64,000 nucleotides of DNA from Arthrobacter sp. (GCA_023264815.1 JAHFUZ010000010.1:1-64000), one strand, 5' to 3'; counted from the first letter of the stretch, positions 46,320 to 54,631 are shown. Translations and numbers: made by a program. Notes: generated by a model not told the origin, from the sequence alone.

Positions 46320-47033
46320 GTGCCGGTGCACCTGGCGGTCGTCGTGGAGTTCAGCTGCGGTCCGGCCCCTGAAGGGAACCGGGATGCGGGCGGTTGTTGG
46401 TGGTTCCACCTCCTGCCGGCTCGCGGCCGCGATGGCTGCGGCCGCGAGAGCCTCATCAAGCCTCCCGGACCGGTCACCATCCGCAGCCTGCTCAACCACC
46501 GGTCCGGCATGCCGAACTATTGGGAGCCGCCCACAGACATTGCTAGCAGGCGCTTCACCCACCAGGAGCGCTTGGGTTTTGCCGCGGCCACGCCGCGGAT
46601 GCGGAGCCGGCGTCCCCTCTTTAGCTACTCGAATACGAACTATTCGGCCCTGGCGATCCTGGTGGAGAAGCTGCGGTGCCAGGACATCGGGGCGGTCATC
46701 GAGGCCGACAATGTGAAGCCGCTGGGGCTGAAGGACACCCTGATGTCCGGCGTTGACCCCAAGCCGCAGCGGACGATCCACGGCTACACCGTTCAGGACG
46801 GCACGCAGTCCGATAACACGCTGGCCCCGCTCCATTGCTCCAACAATGCCTATTTCGGCCACGTTGGGGTGGTCCGCGGATACGCCGCGCTCGCGTTGAT
46901 CAGCGAGGACGGCTCCCGGCAAGTGGCCATGGCGGTAGCCCGGGCCCCCGTTCCGGACCCGGTGAGCTTCGATGACCCGCAGTCCCTCGAGATGGCCGAA
47001 GCGGCAGTCAAAGCTCTCAACCTGGCGTGCTAG
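46320..47033 (+). pseudogene. Decayed beta-lactamase-family serine hydrolase
   Basis: The frame covers 237 residues, but only parts match a class C beta-lactamase/DD-peptidase: TIRSLLNHRSGMPNYWEPP, PLFSYSNTNYSALAILVEKL (YxN motif), KPLGLKDTLMSG and FGHVGVVRGYAALALISEDG. The N-terminal portion that should hold SxxK is replaced by unrelated Cys/Gly-rich residues, and no membrane anchor or signal peptide remains. About 100 residues are missing. The nucleophile motif is lost, so the protein cannot be a working hydrolase; it is most likely a deletion-truncated remnant. Confidence 0.65.
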
Positions 47034-47103
47034 CAGCCATGAAATAGCCGACGCCCATCCGAGGTTAGGCTGTAGCAGACGCCTACCATCCGAGGAGACT
47101 GCC

Positions 47104-47451
47104 GTGCATGACGTGACTATCCGCCACAACCCGGCGCGGCACCGCTTCGAAGTCATGACCAGTGGGACGGTTATAGGCAAGGCCGTGTACACAGAGTACG
47201 ACGGCGGCGCGTCACCGGAGCGGATTTTCTACCACACCGTGATCAACGAGGAATACGGTGGGCAGGGGCTCGCAGGGAAGCTCGCCAAAGTGGCACTGAC
47301 GGAAACGGTCGAGTCAGGCCGCGCGATCGTCGCGGTCTGCCCGTACATCAAGAAGTACGTCCGCAAACACCCGGAGTTTGCCGAGGCTGCCGTGGCCATC
47401 ACCCCCGCGCACCTGGAATTCCTCAACGACGCACTGGCAGCCCGGGCCTGA
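47104..47451 (+). CDS. GNAT-like acetyltransferase, short YidJ/Gtn type
   Basis: A 115-residue protein from GTG 47104, preceded by GAGGAG. It reads ERIFYHTVINEEYGGQGLAG, KLAKVALTETVESGRAIVAV and CPYIKKYVRKHPEFAEA, matching the short acetyltransferase-like family (YjdJ-type, Pfam Acetyltransf_CG). The (Q/R)GxGxA-like acetyl-CoA loop is GGQGLAGKL. The C-terminal CPYIKKYVRKHPE is the family's hallmark. The substrate is unknown. Confidence 0.88.
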   Translation: MHDVTIRHNPARHRFEVMTSGTVIGKAVYTEYDGGASPERIFYHTVINEEYGGQGLAGKLAKVALTETVESGRAIVAVCPYIKKYVRKHPEFAEAAVAITPAHLEFLNDALAARA

Positions 47452-47475
47452 GCCCGGCAGCACCAGACTTCTTTC

Positions 47476-48909
47476 GTGAGTAATCAACCCCGGACCGGAC
47501 TGGCGGTGGCCGGCCTCAGCCTGGGCACGGCGCTGAACCCGTTGAATTCCTCCATGATCGCTGTTGCCCTCGTGGTGCTGCGCGCGGACTTCGGGCTCGA
47601 CGTTGCCACGGTCACGTGGGTGGTGACCTCCTTCTACCTCAGCTCCGCCGCGGGACAACCGCTGATGGGCAGGCTTGCCGACAGGTTCGGGCCGCGCCGG
47701 ATGTTCATGCTGGGCATGGCACTGGTGGCAGTGACCTGTGCGCTGGCCCCGTTTTCGCCGAACTTCGCACTGCTCTGCGTTGCCCGGGCGGTGATGGCGC
47801 TGGGCACCGCCGCAGCCTACCCCAGCGCCGTCGTGATGGTGGGGACCCTCGCCCAACAGTCCGGCCCAGCCCAACAGTCCGGCACAGCCCAACAGTCCGG
47901 CGCATCACATCAATCCGGCCCGGCGCAGCGGGCCAACGCCGGATCGTCCCGCCCGCTGGGGCACATCCAAATGGCCAACACTTCCGCCGCGGCCGTGGGT
48001 CCGGTGCTGGGCGGCCTGCTGGTGGCCTTTGTGGGGTGGGAGGCGCTGTTCCTCGTCAACGTTCCGCTGGCGTTGGCGGCGCTGCTGATCGTGCGGCAGG
48101 CGGCCCCTGCCGATGCCGCGCGGGAACGGGGTAGCTTCGCTGCGCTGCTGCGCGACTCGGACATCCCGGGGATCCTGGGATTTGTCAGCTCCCTGCTGCT
48201 GGTGATGATGGCGCTGCTGGACGTGGCGCCCGGTTTCCGGTGGTGGCTTTTGGCCGGCGGAACCCTGATCGCCGCCCTGTTTGTGTGGCGTGAACTGCGT
48301 TTCACCCCGCCCTTCCTGGACCTGCGGCTCCTGGGCAGGAACCGGCCATTGATGCTGGTGTATGTGGGGTTCGCCGTGTTCAACAGCGTGTACTATTTCG
48401 CGTTCTTCGGCCTGCCCCAGTTGCTGCAGGAGGCGGGCGGGTACAACCCCGGCCTGGTGGGACTGCTGATGCTGCCGCTGGCAGCGGCTTCCGTCCTGGC
48501 CACCCCGTGGGCGGTCCGGGCGATGGGACGGTTCGGCGTGCGGCGGGTGCTGATTGCCGGCGTCGTACTCCTCGCTGTGGTGGCCGCGCTGATGTGGCTC
48601 CTGACCGGCTCAGTGGCCATACCGCTGGTGCTGGCGCTCACGGCGCTGCTGGGGGTTCCGTTCGGAGCCGTGAGCATTGCTTCGAACCAGGGCATGTTCG
48701 TCTCCACGCGGCCGCAGGAACGCGGGGTGGCTGCCGGAATCTTCCAGACGTGCCGGTACGTCGGCGCCATCACGGCCACCGTGCTGATCGGTGTTTTCGC
48801 TGCGGACGGCGTGGACCAGGAAAGCTGGGGACTGATGACGCTGACCATGCTGGTGCTCAGCGCCCTGGCATTCGCGGTGACGCTGCTCTGGCGCGAAAAG
48901 CCCCGGTAG
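47476..48909 (+). CDS. MFS exporter with an 18-bp tandem repeat insert
   Basis: A 477-residue, DHA2-like transporter from GTG 47476: SLGTALNPLNSSMIAVALVV in helix 1, PLMGRLADRFGPRRMFMLGM (motif A), GPVLGGLLVAFVGWEALF (motif C). A loop between helices contains four 6-residue repeats (AQQSGP, AQQSGT, AQQSGA, SHQSGP) encoded at 47851-47922. This repeat is probably a local DNA expansion; it lies in a cytoplasmic loop and keeps the frame. Substrate unknown. The upstream GNAT gene ends 24 nt before. Confidence 0.85.
   Translation: MSNQPRTGLAVAGLSLGTALNPLNSSMIAVALVVLRADFGLDVATVTWVVTSFYLSSAAGQPLMGRLADRFGPRRMFMLGMALVAVTCALAPFSPNFALLCVARAVMALGTAAAYPSAVVMVGTLAQQSGPAQQSGTAQQSGASHQSGPAQRANAGSSRPLGHIQMANTSAAAVGPVLGGLLVAFVGWEALFLVNVPLALAALLIVRQAAPADAARERGSFAALLRDSDIPGILGFVSSLLLVMMALLDVAPGFRWWLLAGGTLIAALFVWRELRFTPPFLDLRLLGRNRPLMLVYVGFAVFNSVYYFAFFGLPQLLQEAGGYNPGLVGLLMLPLAAASVLATPWAVRAMGRFGVRRVLIAGVVLLAVVAALMWLLTGSVAIPLVLALTALLGVPFGAVSIASNQGMFVSTRPQERGVAAGIFQTCRYVGAITATVLIGVFAADGVDQESWGLMTLTMLVLSALAFAVTLLWREKPR
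47851..47922 (+). repeat. 18-bp in-frame tandem repeat within MFS gene
   Basis: Four consecutive copies of an 18-bp unit (consensus GCCCAACAGTCCGGCNCA), at 47851, 47869, 47887 and a diverged copy at 47905. Each adds six residues, AQQSGx, to the transporter loop. The copies are nearly identical, so the expansion is recent. Confidence 0.9.
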
Positions 48910-48984
48910 CGGACGGCCCAACGGGTGGTGAACACAACACGAAGTGCGTGGGCGGAGCCTGGCGCAATCGTGGTTCCGCACGCC

Positions 48985-48996
48985 TATGATGGCGGC
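48985..48996 (+). promoter_or_regulatory. Leaderless -10 element of SRPBCC gene
   Basis: TATGAT (48985-48990), 6 nt, then ATG 48997. Confidence 0.55.
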
Positions 48997-49464
48997 ATGT
49001 CATCCTACGAAGTCACTCGCAGCGCCTTGATTCCTGCCTCGCCGGAAGAGATTTTTCCCTTGGTGAACAGCTTCCTTGACTGGACCAAATGGTCCCCCTG
49101 GGAGAATGTCGATCCTGAACTGGACCGCTCGTACTCAGGCAACGATGCCGGCGTGGGCGCACGCTACGCCTGGAGCGGCAACCGGAAGGCCGGCAGCGGG
49201 ACCATGGAGATTGTCGAGTCCGACTTTCCCTCGGTCATCAAGGTGCGGCTCGAGTTCACCAAGCCGTTCAAGGCCGTGAACCCCACAACCTTCACGTTCA
49301 CACCGGCCGACGGCGGCACCCGGGTCACGTGGCGGATGACCGGCGAGAACAAGGGCCTGGCCAAGGTGTTCGCGCTGATGGTGAACATGGACAAGATGGT
49401 GGGCGGCGACTTCGAGCGCGGGCTGGCAGCGCTCTCCACCGCCGCCACGGCGAACAAGGCCTGA
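48997..49464 (+). CDS. SRPBCC-family ligand-binding protein
   Basis: A 155-residue START/Bet v1-like protein: SALIPASPEEIFPLVNSFLD, WTKWSPWENVDPELDRSYSG, GARYAWSGNRKAGSGTMEIV, then GTRVTWRMTGENKGLAKVFA. These proteins have a deep hydrophobic cavity and bind lipids or polyketide-like molecules. Ligand not known. The ATG sits exactly 6 nt after a TATGAT -10 element, so it appears leaderless. Confidence 0.88.
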   Translation: MSSYEVTRSALIPASPEEIFPLVNSFLDWTKWSPWENVDPELDRSYSGNDAGVGARYAWSGNRKAGSGTMEIVESDFPSVIKVRLEFTKPFKAVNPTTFTFTPADGGTRVTWRMTGENKGLAKVFALMVNMDKMVGGDFERGLAALSTAATANKA

Positions 49465-49560
49465 CCACTCTCGACCTGACCCGCACCAGGGGCGGGCGCA
49501 CGCTCGCCGGGAAGTCCCGACGTCGGGCCCGCACCCATGGTGATCGGCGCACCGCGCGCT

Positions 49561-49572
49561 TATCGTGGAGCC
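49561..49572 (+). promoter_or_regulatory. Leaderless -10 element of GerW-like gene
   Basis: TATCGT (49561-49566), 6 nt (GGAGCC), then ATG 49573. The GGAG could instead act as a ribosome-binding site, but the spacing is very short. Confidence 0.45.
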
Positions 49573-49881
49573 ATGCCTGATACTTTTGCGTCCCTTGTGG
49601 AGACCTTCAAGAACGTCGGCGTCAGCAAGGCCTACGGCCCTCCGGTGAAGGTGGGGGAGGAAGAGGTAGTGCCCGTTGCCCTGGTGACCTTCGGGTTCGG
49701 TGGCGGCGGCGCCTCCGGAGGGGGCGGAGGCGGCCTGGTGCTGCCGCTGGGGGTCTATGCCAGCTCCGGCGGCCGCGCGGAGTTCCGTCCCAACACCGTT
49801 GTCACCCTGGTGTGCGTTGTCCCCGTGATCGCCGTGGTGGGTGCCGCCGTCCGTGGCGCCATCCGCGCCGCGAGGTCCTGA
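49573..49881 (+). CDS. GerW/YtfJ-like protein
   Basis: A 102-residue protein: SLVETFKNVGVSKAYGPPVK, VALVTFGFGGGGASGGGGGG (glycine-rich), then VLPLGVYASSGGRAEFRPNT and a hydrophobic helix VVTLVCVVPVIAVVGAAVRG at the C-terminus. The pattern matches the GerW (YtfJ) family, first seen in spore formers but common in actinobacteria with no spore role. Function unknown; the terminal helix suggests membrane attachment. Confidence 0.82.
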   Translation: MPDTFASLVETFKNVGVSKAYGPPVKVGEEEVVPVALVTFGFGGGGASGGGGGGLVLPLGVYASSGGRAEFRPNTVVTLVCVVPVIAVVGAAVRGAIRAARS

Positions 49882-49922
49882 GCCTGGCACGCGGGTCAGC
49901 CGCTCGTTGCTGACCCGCGCGC

Positions 49923-50243
49923 CTAACCCGCTGACCGCCGGTTTCGGGCCTGCCGCGCCAGCCGGATGAACGCGTAAACGAACACCGCCTCGATCGCCAT
50001 CATGAGGCCGAGCAACAGCCACTGGCCTCGGGTGATGAAGACGACGGAGCCGGTGATCACCAGGGTGGTCCCGAGGCCCAGTGCATAGAGCGCGAAGCCG
50101 AGTGCCACTTTTGCGCTGCGCACGCCCGTCCGGAAACCGAACCCCACCGGTTCGCCGCCGGGGTGGCCCGGCACGCGGTCGGGCGCTGCGGGCTTGAGCC
50201 TGTCGAATTCCTCCCAGGGGTCCGCATCCGGATTAGTCGTCAT
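49923..50243 (-). CDS. Small membrane protein of unknown function
   Basis: A 106-residue protein from ATG 50243, leaderless by the GATAAT-6 nt-ATG spacing. N-terminal charged part (DPWEEFDRLKPAAPDRVPGH), then two hydrophobic helices (VALGFALYALGLGTTLVITG, WLLLGLMMAIEAVFVYAFIR) and a basic C-terminus. I do not recognise the family. It is divergent from the VOC-protein gene. Confidence 0.6.
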   Translation of the reverse strand: MTTNPDADPWEEFDRLKPAAPDRVPGHPGGEPVGFGFRTGVRSAKVALGFALYALGLGTTLVITGSVVFITRGQWLLLGLMMAIEAVFVYAFIRLARQARNRRSAG

Positions 50244-50255
50244 GACTCCATTATC
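50244..50255 (-). promoter_or_regulatory. Leaderless -10 element of small membrane protein gene
   Basis: On the minus strand GATAAT is followed by 6 nt (GGAGTC) and ATG 50243. Confidence 0.5.
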
Positions 50256-50558
50256 CCGCCGGGGCACACGCCAAGAACGAAACCACCATCAACCGCCTGC
50301 CTGACGATGTCTGTGCTTTCGTTTGGCCCGGCATCCCGTTAAATCCCCTATATCCGGAGGCGGCACTTCGGTTCCATAATGGCCACATAGGCTTCGGGGA
50401 CCCACGCGACGGGGATGGCTGGCGGGGCGTTGCAGGATCCCAGGTGGCTGTCCCGGCATTGGCGCAACGGACGGCCACGCGGCACGGACGGGGATGTTCC
50501 GGGCCGCACCCGGGGGAGAGCACCGCCACCAACGCGAAAAGGCACGAAGGAAATCATC
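50256..50558. other. Divergent intergenic region, no gene seen
   Basis: About 300 bases between the small membrane protein and VOC genes. No supported gene. Contains CCATAATGG near 50374, which may be a -10 for the rightward transcript, and GAAGGA directly before the VOC start. Confidence 0.4.
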
Positions 50559-50939
50559 ATGCTCAAGGATCGAACCATCATGGCTGTCCTCGCCGCGAAG
50601 GACATCAACAGGGCGAAGGATTTCTACCGGGACAAGCTGGGCCTGGAACCCTCCGAGTCCATGGAGGATGACAGCCTGTTCTACAGCGGAGGGAACGGAA
50701 CGGGCTTCCTGATCTATCAGACCGAGAATGCCGGAACAGCCAAGAACACGCAGATGGGCTGGGAAACGGACAACCTCGAAACTGAGATGGAGGAACTGCG
50801 GGGCCGCGGAGTCGTCTTCGAAGACTATGATTTTCCCGGCCTGAAGACGGAAAACGGCGTGGCCACCAACGACTGGGGCAAATCCGCCTGGTTCCTGGAC
50901 AGCGAGGGGAACATCCTCAACATTTCCCAGCGCGCGTAA
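50559..50939 (+). CDS. VOC-superfamily (glyoxalase-like) protein
   Basis: A 126-residue protein; ATG 50559 follows GAAGGA. It has two VOC beta-alpha-beta-beta-beta modules: MAVLAAKDINRAKDFYRDKL, then GLEPSESMEDDSLFYSGG and GNGTGFLIYQTENAG, ending SAWFLDSEGNILNISQ. The C-terminal D-x-E-G-N pattern matches metal-binding or degenerate members. Substrate unknown. Some such proteins give resistance to antibiotics (fosfomycin, bleomycin), but no specific residues for that are evident. Confidence 0.85.
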   Translation: MLKDRTIMAVLAAKDINRAKDFYRDKLGLEPSESMEDDSLFYSGGNGTGFLIYQTENAGTAKNTQMGWETDNLETEMEELRGRGVVFEDYDFPGLKTENGVATNDWGKSAWFLDSEGNILNISQRA

Positions 50940-51105
50940 TTACCGCCGCGCCACACCAAACACCGCAGCCGAGGCAGGGGCTGAGGATGCGCTCAACGGG
51001 CCGCGCCTGCCACCCCCGGCATGCGCGGCCCGTTGGACGATACGCCGGCTCCCGCCTACCATGCCACGGCTCTGCAGAGGCTGGCTGGGTGAAGTAGCGG
51101 CTGGC

Positions 51106-51117
51106 TACGCTAGGGCA
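51106..51117 (+). promoter_or_regulatory. Leaderless -10 element of GNAT gene
   Basis: TACGCT (51106-51111), 6 nt, then ATG 51118. Confidence 0.55.
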
Positions 51118-51618
51118 ATGGACTTCCAAATCCGGCAGGCTACGCCCCATGACGCCGAGGCCGTGGTGCGGATGCACACCCTGGCACACGAGGAAACGTA
51201 CGGGGACCATCTCTCGGCGGAGTTCTTCCGCGCCCGGCGGGAGAGCATTCCCGAACGGGTGGCACGCCGTCGGACATACCTTGCCGGCAGCGATCCGCGG
51301 ATCATAGCCGTGGACGCCAACAACGAGGTGGTGGGGCTGGCAGACGCCGGTCCCGGCCGCGATGACGACGGTCCCATGCCGCTGGAACTGTATTCGCTCT
51401 ACACGCTCAAGCGCACTCACGGCAGCGGGCTTGGTGCCGCATTGCTGGGCGCCGCCATTGGCGGGAGCCCCGCCTACCTCTGGGTCCTGGACGGCAATTC
51501 CCGGGCGGTGGCCTTCTACCGCAAGCACGGTTTCCGCCCCGACGGCAGGCGCGGGCTGCTGCCGCCCGAATGGGAGGAACTGCCCGAATTACGGATGGTG
51601 CGCGGGGCAGGGACGTGA
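51118..51618 (+). CDS. GNAT-family N-acetyltransferase
   Basis: A 166-residue acetyltransferase from ATG 51118: MDFQIRQATPHDAEAVVRMH, then ELYSLYTLKRTHGSGLGAAL (acetyl-CoA loop, R/GxxG type), YLWVLDGNSRAVAFYRKHGF. This is the standard GNAT fold; substrate unknown. It is leaderless by -10 spacing. The decayed DinB-like gene overlaps its end by GTGA. Confidence 0.88.
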   Translation: MDFQIRQATPHDAEAVVRMHTLAHEETYGDHLSAEFFRARRESIPERVARRRTYLAGSDPRIIAVDANNEVVGLADAGPGRDDDGPMPLELYSLYTLKRTHGSGLGAALLGAAIGGSPAYLWVLDGNSRAVAFYRKHGFRPDGRRGLLPPEWEELPELRMVRGAGT

Positions 51619-51946
51619 GCGCGCCTCCCGCTGAGATTCTGTCCGGCTACCGCCGCGCGGCACAGGAACTGGAGGCCAGGTTGGCCGCCGCCACTCCAGG
51701 GGATCTCCGGCGCAGGACCAACGGCACCAAATGGACCAACGAGCAACTTCTCTTCCACATGGTTTTCGGCTACACGGTGGTCCGTGCACTGCTTCCCCTT
51801 GTCCGCATTATCAGCAGGCTGCCCCGGACCGGTGGGACCCGTTCTTTGAGCCACTGATGACGCTGAACGACGTCTACGCCTACCCAACACTGCATTTCGA
51901 CTTCCACGCCAAACAGCTGACCCTCCCGCCGGCGAAAGCCGCGTAG
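51615..51946 (+). pseudogene. DinB-like protein, internally deleted and frame-shifted
   Basis: The frame starts at GTG 51615, overlapping the GNAT stop. The first ~72 residues (ILSGYRRAAQELEARLAAAT, WTNEQLLFHMVFGYTVVRAL, LPLVRIISRLP) fit the N-terminus of an actinobacterial DinB-like family. The frame then breaks: the matching C-terminal sequence (DPFFEPLMTLNDVYAYPTLH, FDFHAKQLTLP) continues in another frame ending at 51946. Intact relatives have about 60-70 more residues between these parts. A deletion with frame change therefore explains it, and the gene is probably dead. Confidence 0.75.
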
Positions 51947-52003
51947 GCCAGCACGCTTCACGCACAGAGCATCCCATGCGCAGCAGGACTCCGGCCCTTT
52001 GCG

Positions 52004-52348
52004 TCAGAGGCCGAGGTTCTTCAGAGCCTCCAGCATCTGGGCGGGAGCCGGAACGCCGGCGAGGCCGTGGGGCGTTGGGTAGAGCCTGCAGGCGAGCTCA
52101 CCGGTTGGTGTTCTGTCAGGGAAGATGTCCCCGCCGTCCGCGGTGATGGTGGGCGAACCGGCGAATCCGGTCCCGGCGGCATCCTCCGGAGTATCGATTC
52201 GGACCATGTGGACGGCGATATCCTGACGGCCCAGGGCGGCCAGGGCGGCCTCAACCTGCTGGAGGGCCAGCGCCGTATGAGGGCAGTCGGGGATGTGAAG
52301 CAGTTCCAGTTTCACGGTGGTCCGTTTCCGCGGCTGTGCTGCGGTCAT
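52004..52348 (-). CDS. Thioredoxin-like protein in metal operon
   Basis: A 114-residue protein with a thioredoxin-like motif: KLELLHIPDCPHTALALQQV (single Cys, C22) and FAGSPTITADGGDIFPD (cis-Pro-like stretch). Such short proteins accompany mercury/alkylmercury and other metal-resistance genes. It begins directly after the stop of the CDF-type transporter gene and so is the third gene of the CmtR operon. A role in metal transfer or redox is inferred. The Cys-x2-Cys of true thioredoxins is missing. Confidence 0.75.
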   Translation of the reverse strand: MTAAQPRKRTTVKLELLHIPDCPHTALALQQVEAALAALGRQDIAVHMVRIDTPEDAAGTGFAGSPTITADGGDIFPDRTPTGELACRLYPTPHGLAGVPAPAQMLEALKNLGL

Positions 52349-53088
52349 GTTTTGCGGCTTTCTGTTGGGTCGGAGAGGTTGAGGGGTTTCGGTTCAGGAC
52401 CCGGCCGGCAGCCATCACAGCACCCGTCAGGGTCTCCGTCCGGTTGCGCGTCGGCACGGGGAACAGCGCAGCAGACATCCCCTCGCCAGGCGTTGATACC
52501 TTCTCGGACGGCGATACCGGCAATGATCAGTGCCGCACCGGCATCCGCCCACCACCACCCCAGGGCGCTGTTGAGGACAAGTCCTATGAGCAGGACGGCG
52601 GAGAGATAGGTGCAGAGCAGGGTCTGTTTGGAATCTGCGACGGCGGTCCGGGAGCCCAGTTCCCTGCCCGCGCGGCGCTGAAGCCAGGACAGGACAGGCA
52701 TGATGCCCAGGCTCAGGGCGGCGATCACGATTCCCGGCGTGGAATGCTGTGCCGCGGCTCCGCCAAGCAGGGATGTGAGCGAGTCGATGGAGACAAATAC
52801 TGCCAGGGCGAAGAAGGAGGCCGCGATGATCCGCAGCGTGAGGTGTTCGCGGCGTTCGGGGTTGGCCGCGGAGAACTGCCAGGAAAGGGCGACGGCGGAC
52901 GCGACCTCGATCACCGAATCGAGTCCGAAGCCGATAAGGGCCGGTGAATCCGCCAGATTGCCTGCCCACAGCGCGGCGACGGCCTCAACCACGTTGTAGG
53001 TGATGGTAGCGGCGGCGAAGATGCGGATGCGCCGGCTTAGGACGGCGCGGCGGGCAGCGGTCGGGACGCCCTGCAGTATTCCGCTCAT
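52345..53088 (-). CDS. Cation diffusion facilitator-type transporter
   Basis: A 247-residue membrane protein: ITYNVVEAVAALWAGNLADS, PALIGFGLDSVIEVASAVAL (LDS metal motif), later VADSKQTLLCTYLSAVLLIG and WWWADAGAALIIAGIAVREG (ADAG motif). Six helices and both metal motifs fit a CDF-like exporter, lacking the usual C-terminal domain and ending instead in a Cys-rich tail (DVCCAVPRAD, DGCCDGCRPG). It overlaps the CmtR-like regulator (ATGA), so the operon is probably induced by Cd/Pb/Zn. Export of such a metal is inferred. Confidence 0.85.
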   Translation of the reverse strand: MSGILQGVPTAARRAVLSRRIRIFAAATITYNVVEAVAALWAGNLADSPALIGFGLDSVIEVASAVALSWQFSAANPERREHLTLRIIAASFFALAVFVSIDSLTSLLGGAAAQHSTPGIVIAALSLGIMPVLSWLQRRAGRELGSRTAVADSKQTLLCTYLSAVLLIGLVLNSALGWWWADAGAALIIAGIAVREGINAWRGDVCCAVPRADAQPDGDPDGCCDGCRPGPEPKPLNLSDPTESRKT

Positions 53089-53411
53089 ACCAGGCACGTC
53101 CCGTCGGGGGCGCAGCACGCAGGATCGACGGCCAGCACCACGCCAAGAAGGTCCCGGATCGCATGGCCCAGCCGGGAATCTGCGAGTTCATAACGCGTCC
53201 GCCGTCCGTCCGGGACGGCCACCACCAAGCCGCAGCCCCGCAGACAGGCCAGGTGATTGGACATCCTTTGGCGCGAGACGGCCAGGGACTCGGCCAGATC
53301 CGACGGGTAGGCCGGCGAATCCGCCAAAGCCAGCAGGATCCGGGCACGCGTAGCATCAGAGACCGCGTAGCCGAACCGGGCCAGCACCGGAGCATGCGTC
53401 AGGGTTTCCAT
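53085..53411 (-). CDS. CmtR-type ArsR/SmtB metal sensor
   Basis: A 108-residue winged-helix regulator. NHLACLRGCGLVVAVPDGRR carries C56 and C60 as in Mycobacterium CmtR (C57, C61), and VVLAVDPACCAPDGTC supplies C99/C100 and C106 near CmtR's third ligand C102. CmtR binds Cd2+/Pb2+ and releases the DNA of a metal efflux gene. Gene order (regulator, CDF transporter, thioredoxin-like) agrees. Start ATG 53411 is leaderless: TACTGT-6 nt-ATG. Confidence 0.9.
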   Translation of the reverse strand: METLTHAPVLARFGYAVSDATRARILLALADSPAYPSDLAESLAVSRQRMSNHLACLRGCGLVVAVPDGRRTRYELADSRLGHAIRDLLGVVLAVDPACCAPDGTCLV

Positions 53412-53453
53412 GGGTCAACAGTACAGCAGACGATGTATTCAGTAGGAGCTGTA
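53412..53453 (-). promoter_or_regulatory. Promoter/operator of cmtR-like operon
   Basis: On the minus strand TACTGT (53423-53418), 6 nt, then ATG 53411, so leaderless. On the plus strand TACAGC (53422-53427) and GCTGTA (53448-53453) form an inverted repeat with N20 spacer, overlapping a possible -35. TGTATT occurs twice in the same stretch. Confidence 0.5.
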
Positions 53454-53546
53454 TTGAGGGGGTCATTGTGGCGGCTTCGCGCAACGCTGCCTCCAGGGCA
53501 TGGTCCGGGGCTGGTTTACTGGCAGGAGTCGAGAGAAGGAGCCAAC

Positions 53547-54497
53547 ATGCCCGGTGTCGCCAAAGCGCGGAAACTACGGGTGAGCCTGCCCGGCGAGGAG
53601 TTGGCGGACGCTGTGATGCTGCCCGCCGGCGTCGAACTCTTCCTGTGGGACCTTACCGGCGAGCCGCCCGCTGCCCGGTTCGATCTGGTGGTGCCGCCCT
53701 ACATGGGCAAGCCGGACGCGCTCGCGGCGCTCGCCGGCGTGGACGTCGGGCTGGTCCAGAGCCAGTCGATCGGGTACGACGGCGTCGCGGCTGTTCTGCC
53801 CGCGGGGTGCCGTTTTGCGAACGCTGCGGGAGTCCATGAAACGTCGACGGCGGAACTTGCGGTGGGCATGATGATCGCCAGCCAGCGGGGCATGCCGGAT
53901 TTTGCCCGGAACCAGGCGACGGGTACGTGGGATAACGGGATGCGCCCCAGCCTGGCGGACCGGCGGGTGCTGCTGGTGGGTTACGGCGGAGTGGGGAAGG
54001 CGATCGAGGCCCGGCTGCTGCCGTTCGAGACCGAAGTAACCCGGCTGGCCAGCCGCGGCCGGACGGATGGGCGCGGCACGATCTACGGGATCGATGCGCT
54101 GTACGGGCAGCTGCCGCTGCATGACATTGTGGTGGTCAGCGTGCCGCTCGGCGAGCACACCCGGCACCTGGTGGATGGCAGGTTCCTGGCAGCCATGCAG
54201 GACGGAGCACTGCTGGTCAACGTGGCGCGCGGTCCGGTGGCCGACACCGATGCCCTGCTTCGCGAGGCCTCCACCGGCAGGCTGCGGGCGGCCCTGGACG
54301 TGACGGACCCGGAACCGCTGCCGCAGGATCACCCGCTGTGGACCGTGCCGGGCGTGCTGATCACACCGCACGTGGGCGGCGCGAGCACGGCCATGCTGCC
54401 ACGGATGGCCCGGCTGGTCCGCCAGCAGATCGGGCTGCTGCAGGCAGGTGAGGAACCGGTGAATGTGGTGCTGGGCGGGGACAGCGGAGACCATTAA
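53547..54497 (+). CDS. D-isomer-specific 2-hydroxyacid dehydrogenase
   Basis: A 316-residue enzyme; ATG 53547 follows AGAAGGA. Nucleotide-binding GYGGVGKAIEARLLPF, catalytic Arg in LVNVARGPVADTDAL, Glu in DVTDPEPLPQDHPL, His in LITPHVGGASTAM. Family members reduce 2-keto acids or oxidise D-2-hydroxyacids with NAD(P). The substrate is unknown. It is a single gene oriented away from the CmtR operon. Confidence 0.9.
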   Translation: MPGVAKARKLRVSLPGEELADAVMLPAGVELFLWDLTGEPPAARFDLVVPPYMGKPDALAALAGVDVGLVQSQSIGYDGVAAVLPAGCRFANAAGVHETSTAELAVGMMIASQRGMPDFARNQATGTWDNGMRPSLADRRVLLVGYGGVGKAIEARLLPFETEVTRLASRGRTDGRGTIYGIDALYGQLPLHDIVVVSVPLGEHTRHLVDGRFLAAMQDGALLVNVARGPVADTDALLREASTGRLRAALDVTDPEPLPQDHPLWTVPGVLITPHVGGASTAMLPRMARLVRQQIGLLQAGEEPVNVVLGGDSGDH

Positions 54498-54631
54498 TTC
54501 CGGCATATTGACACCCCATCGGCACAGGATTAACGTCTGCGTTAACGGGACTGTCCGCCCCGTTCCTACGAATTTTCGGCGCCGAGTCCGGGCCCGCTTC
54601 TGCTTGGCAAGGCGCCAGCGAGGAGGGCTCT

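Noticed and set aside
50559-50939. Fosfomycin or bleomycin resistance protein
   Set aside because: VOC fold only; the specific metal and substrate residues of FosA/BRP are not evident.
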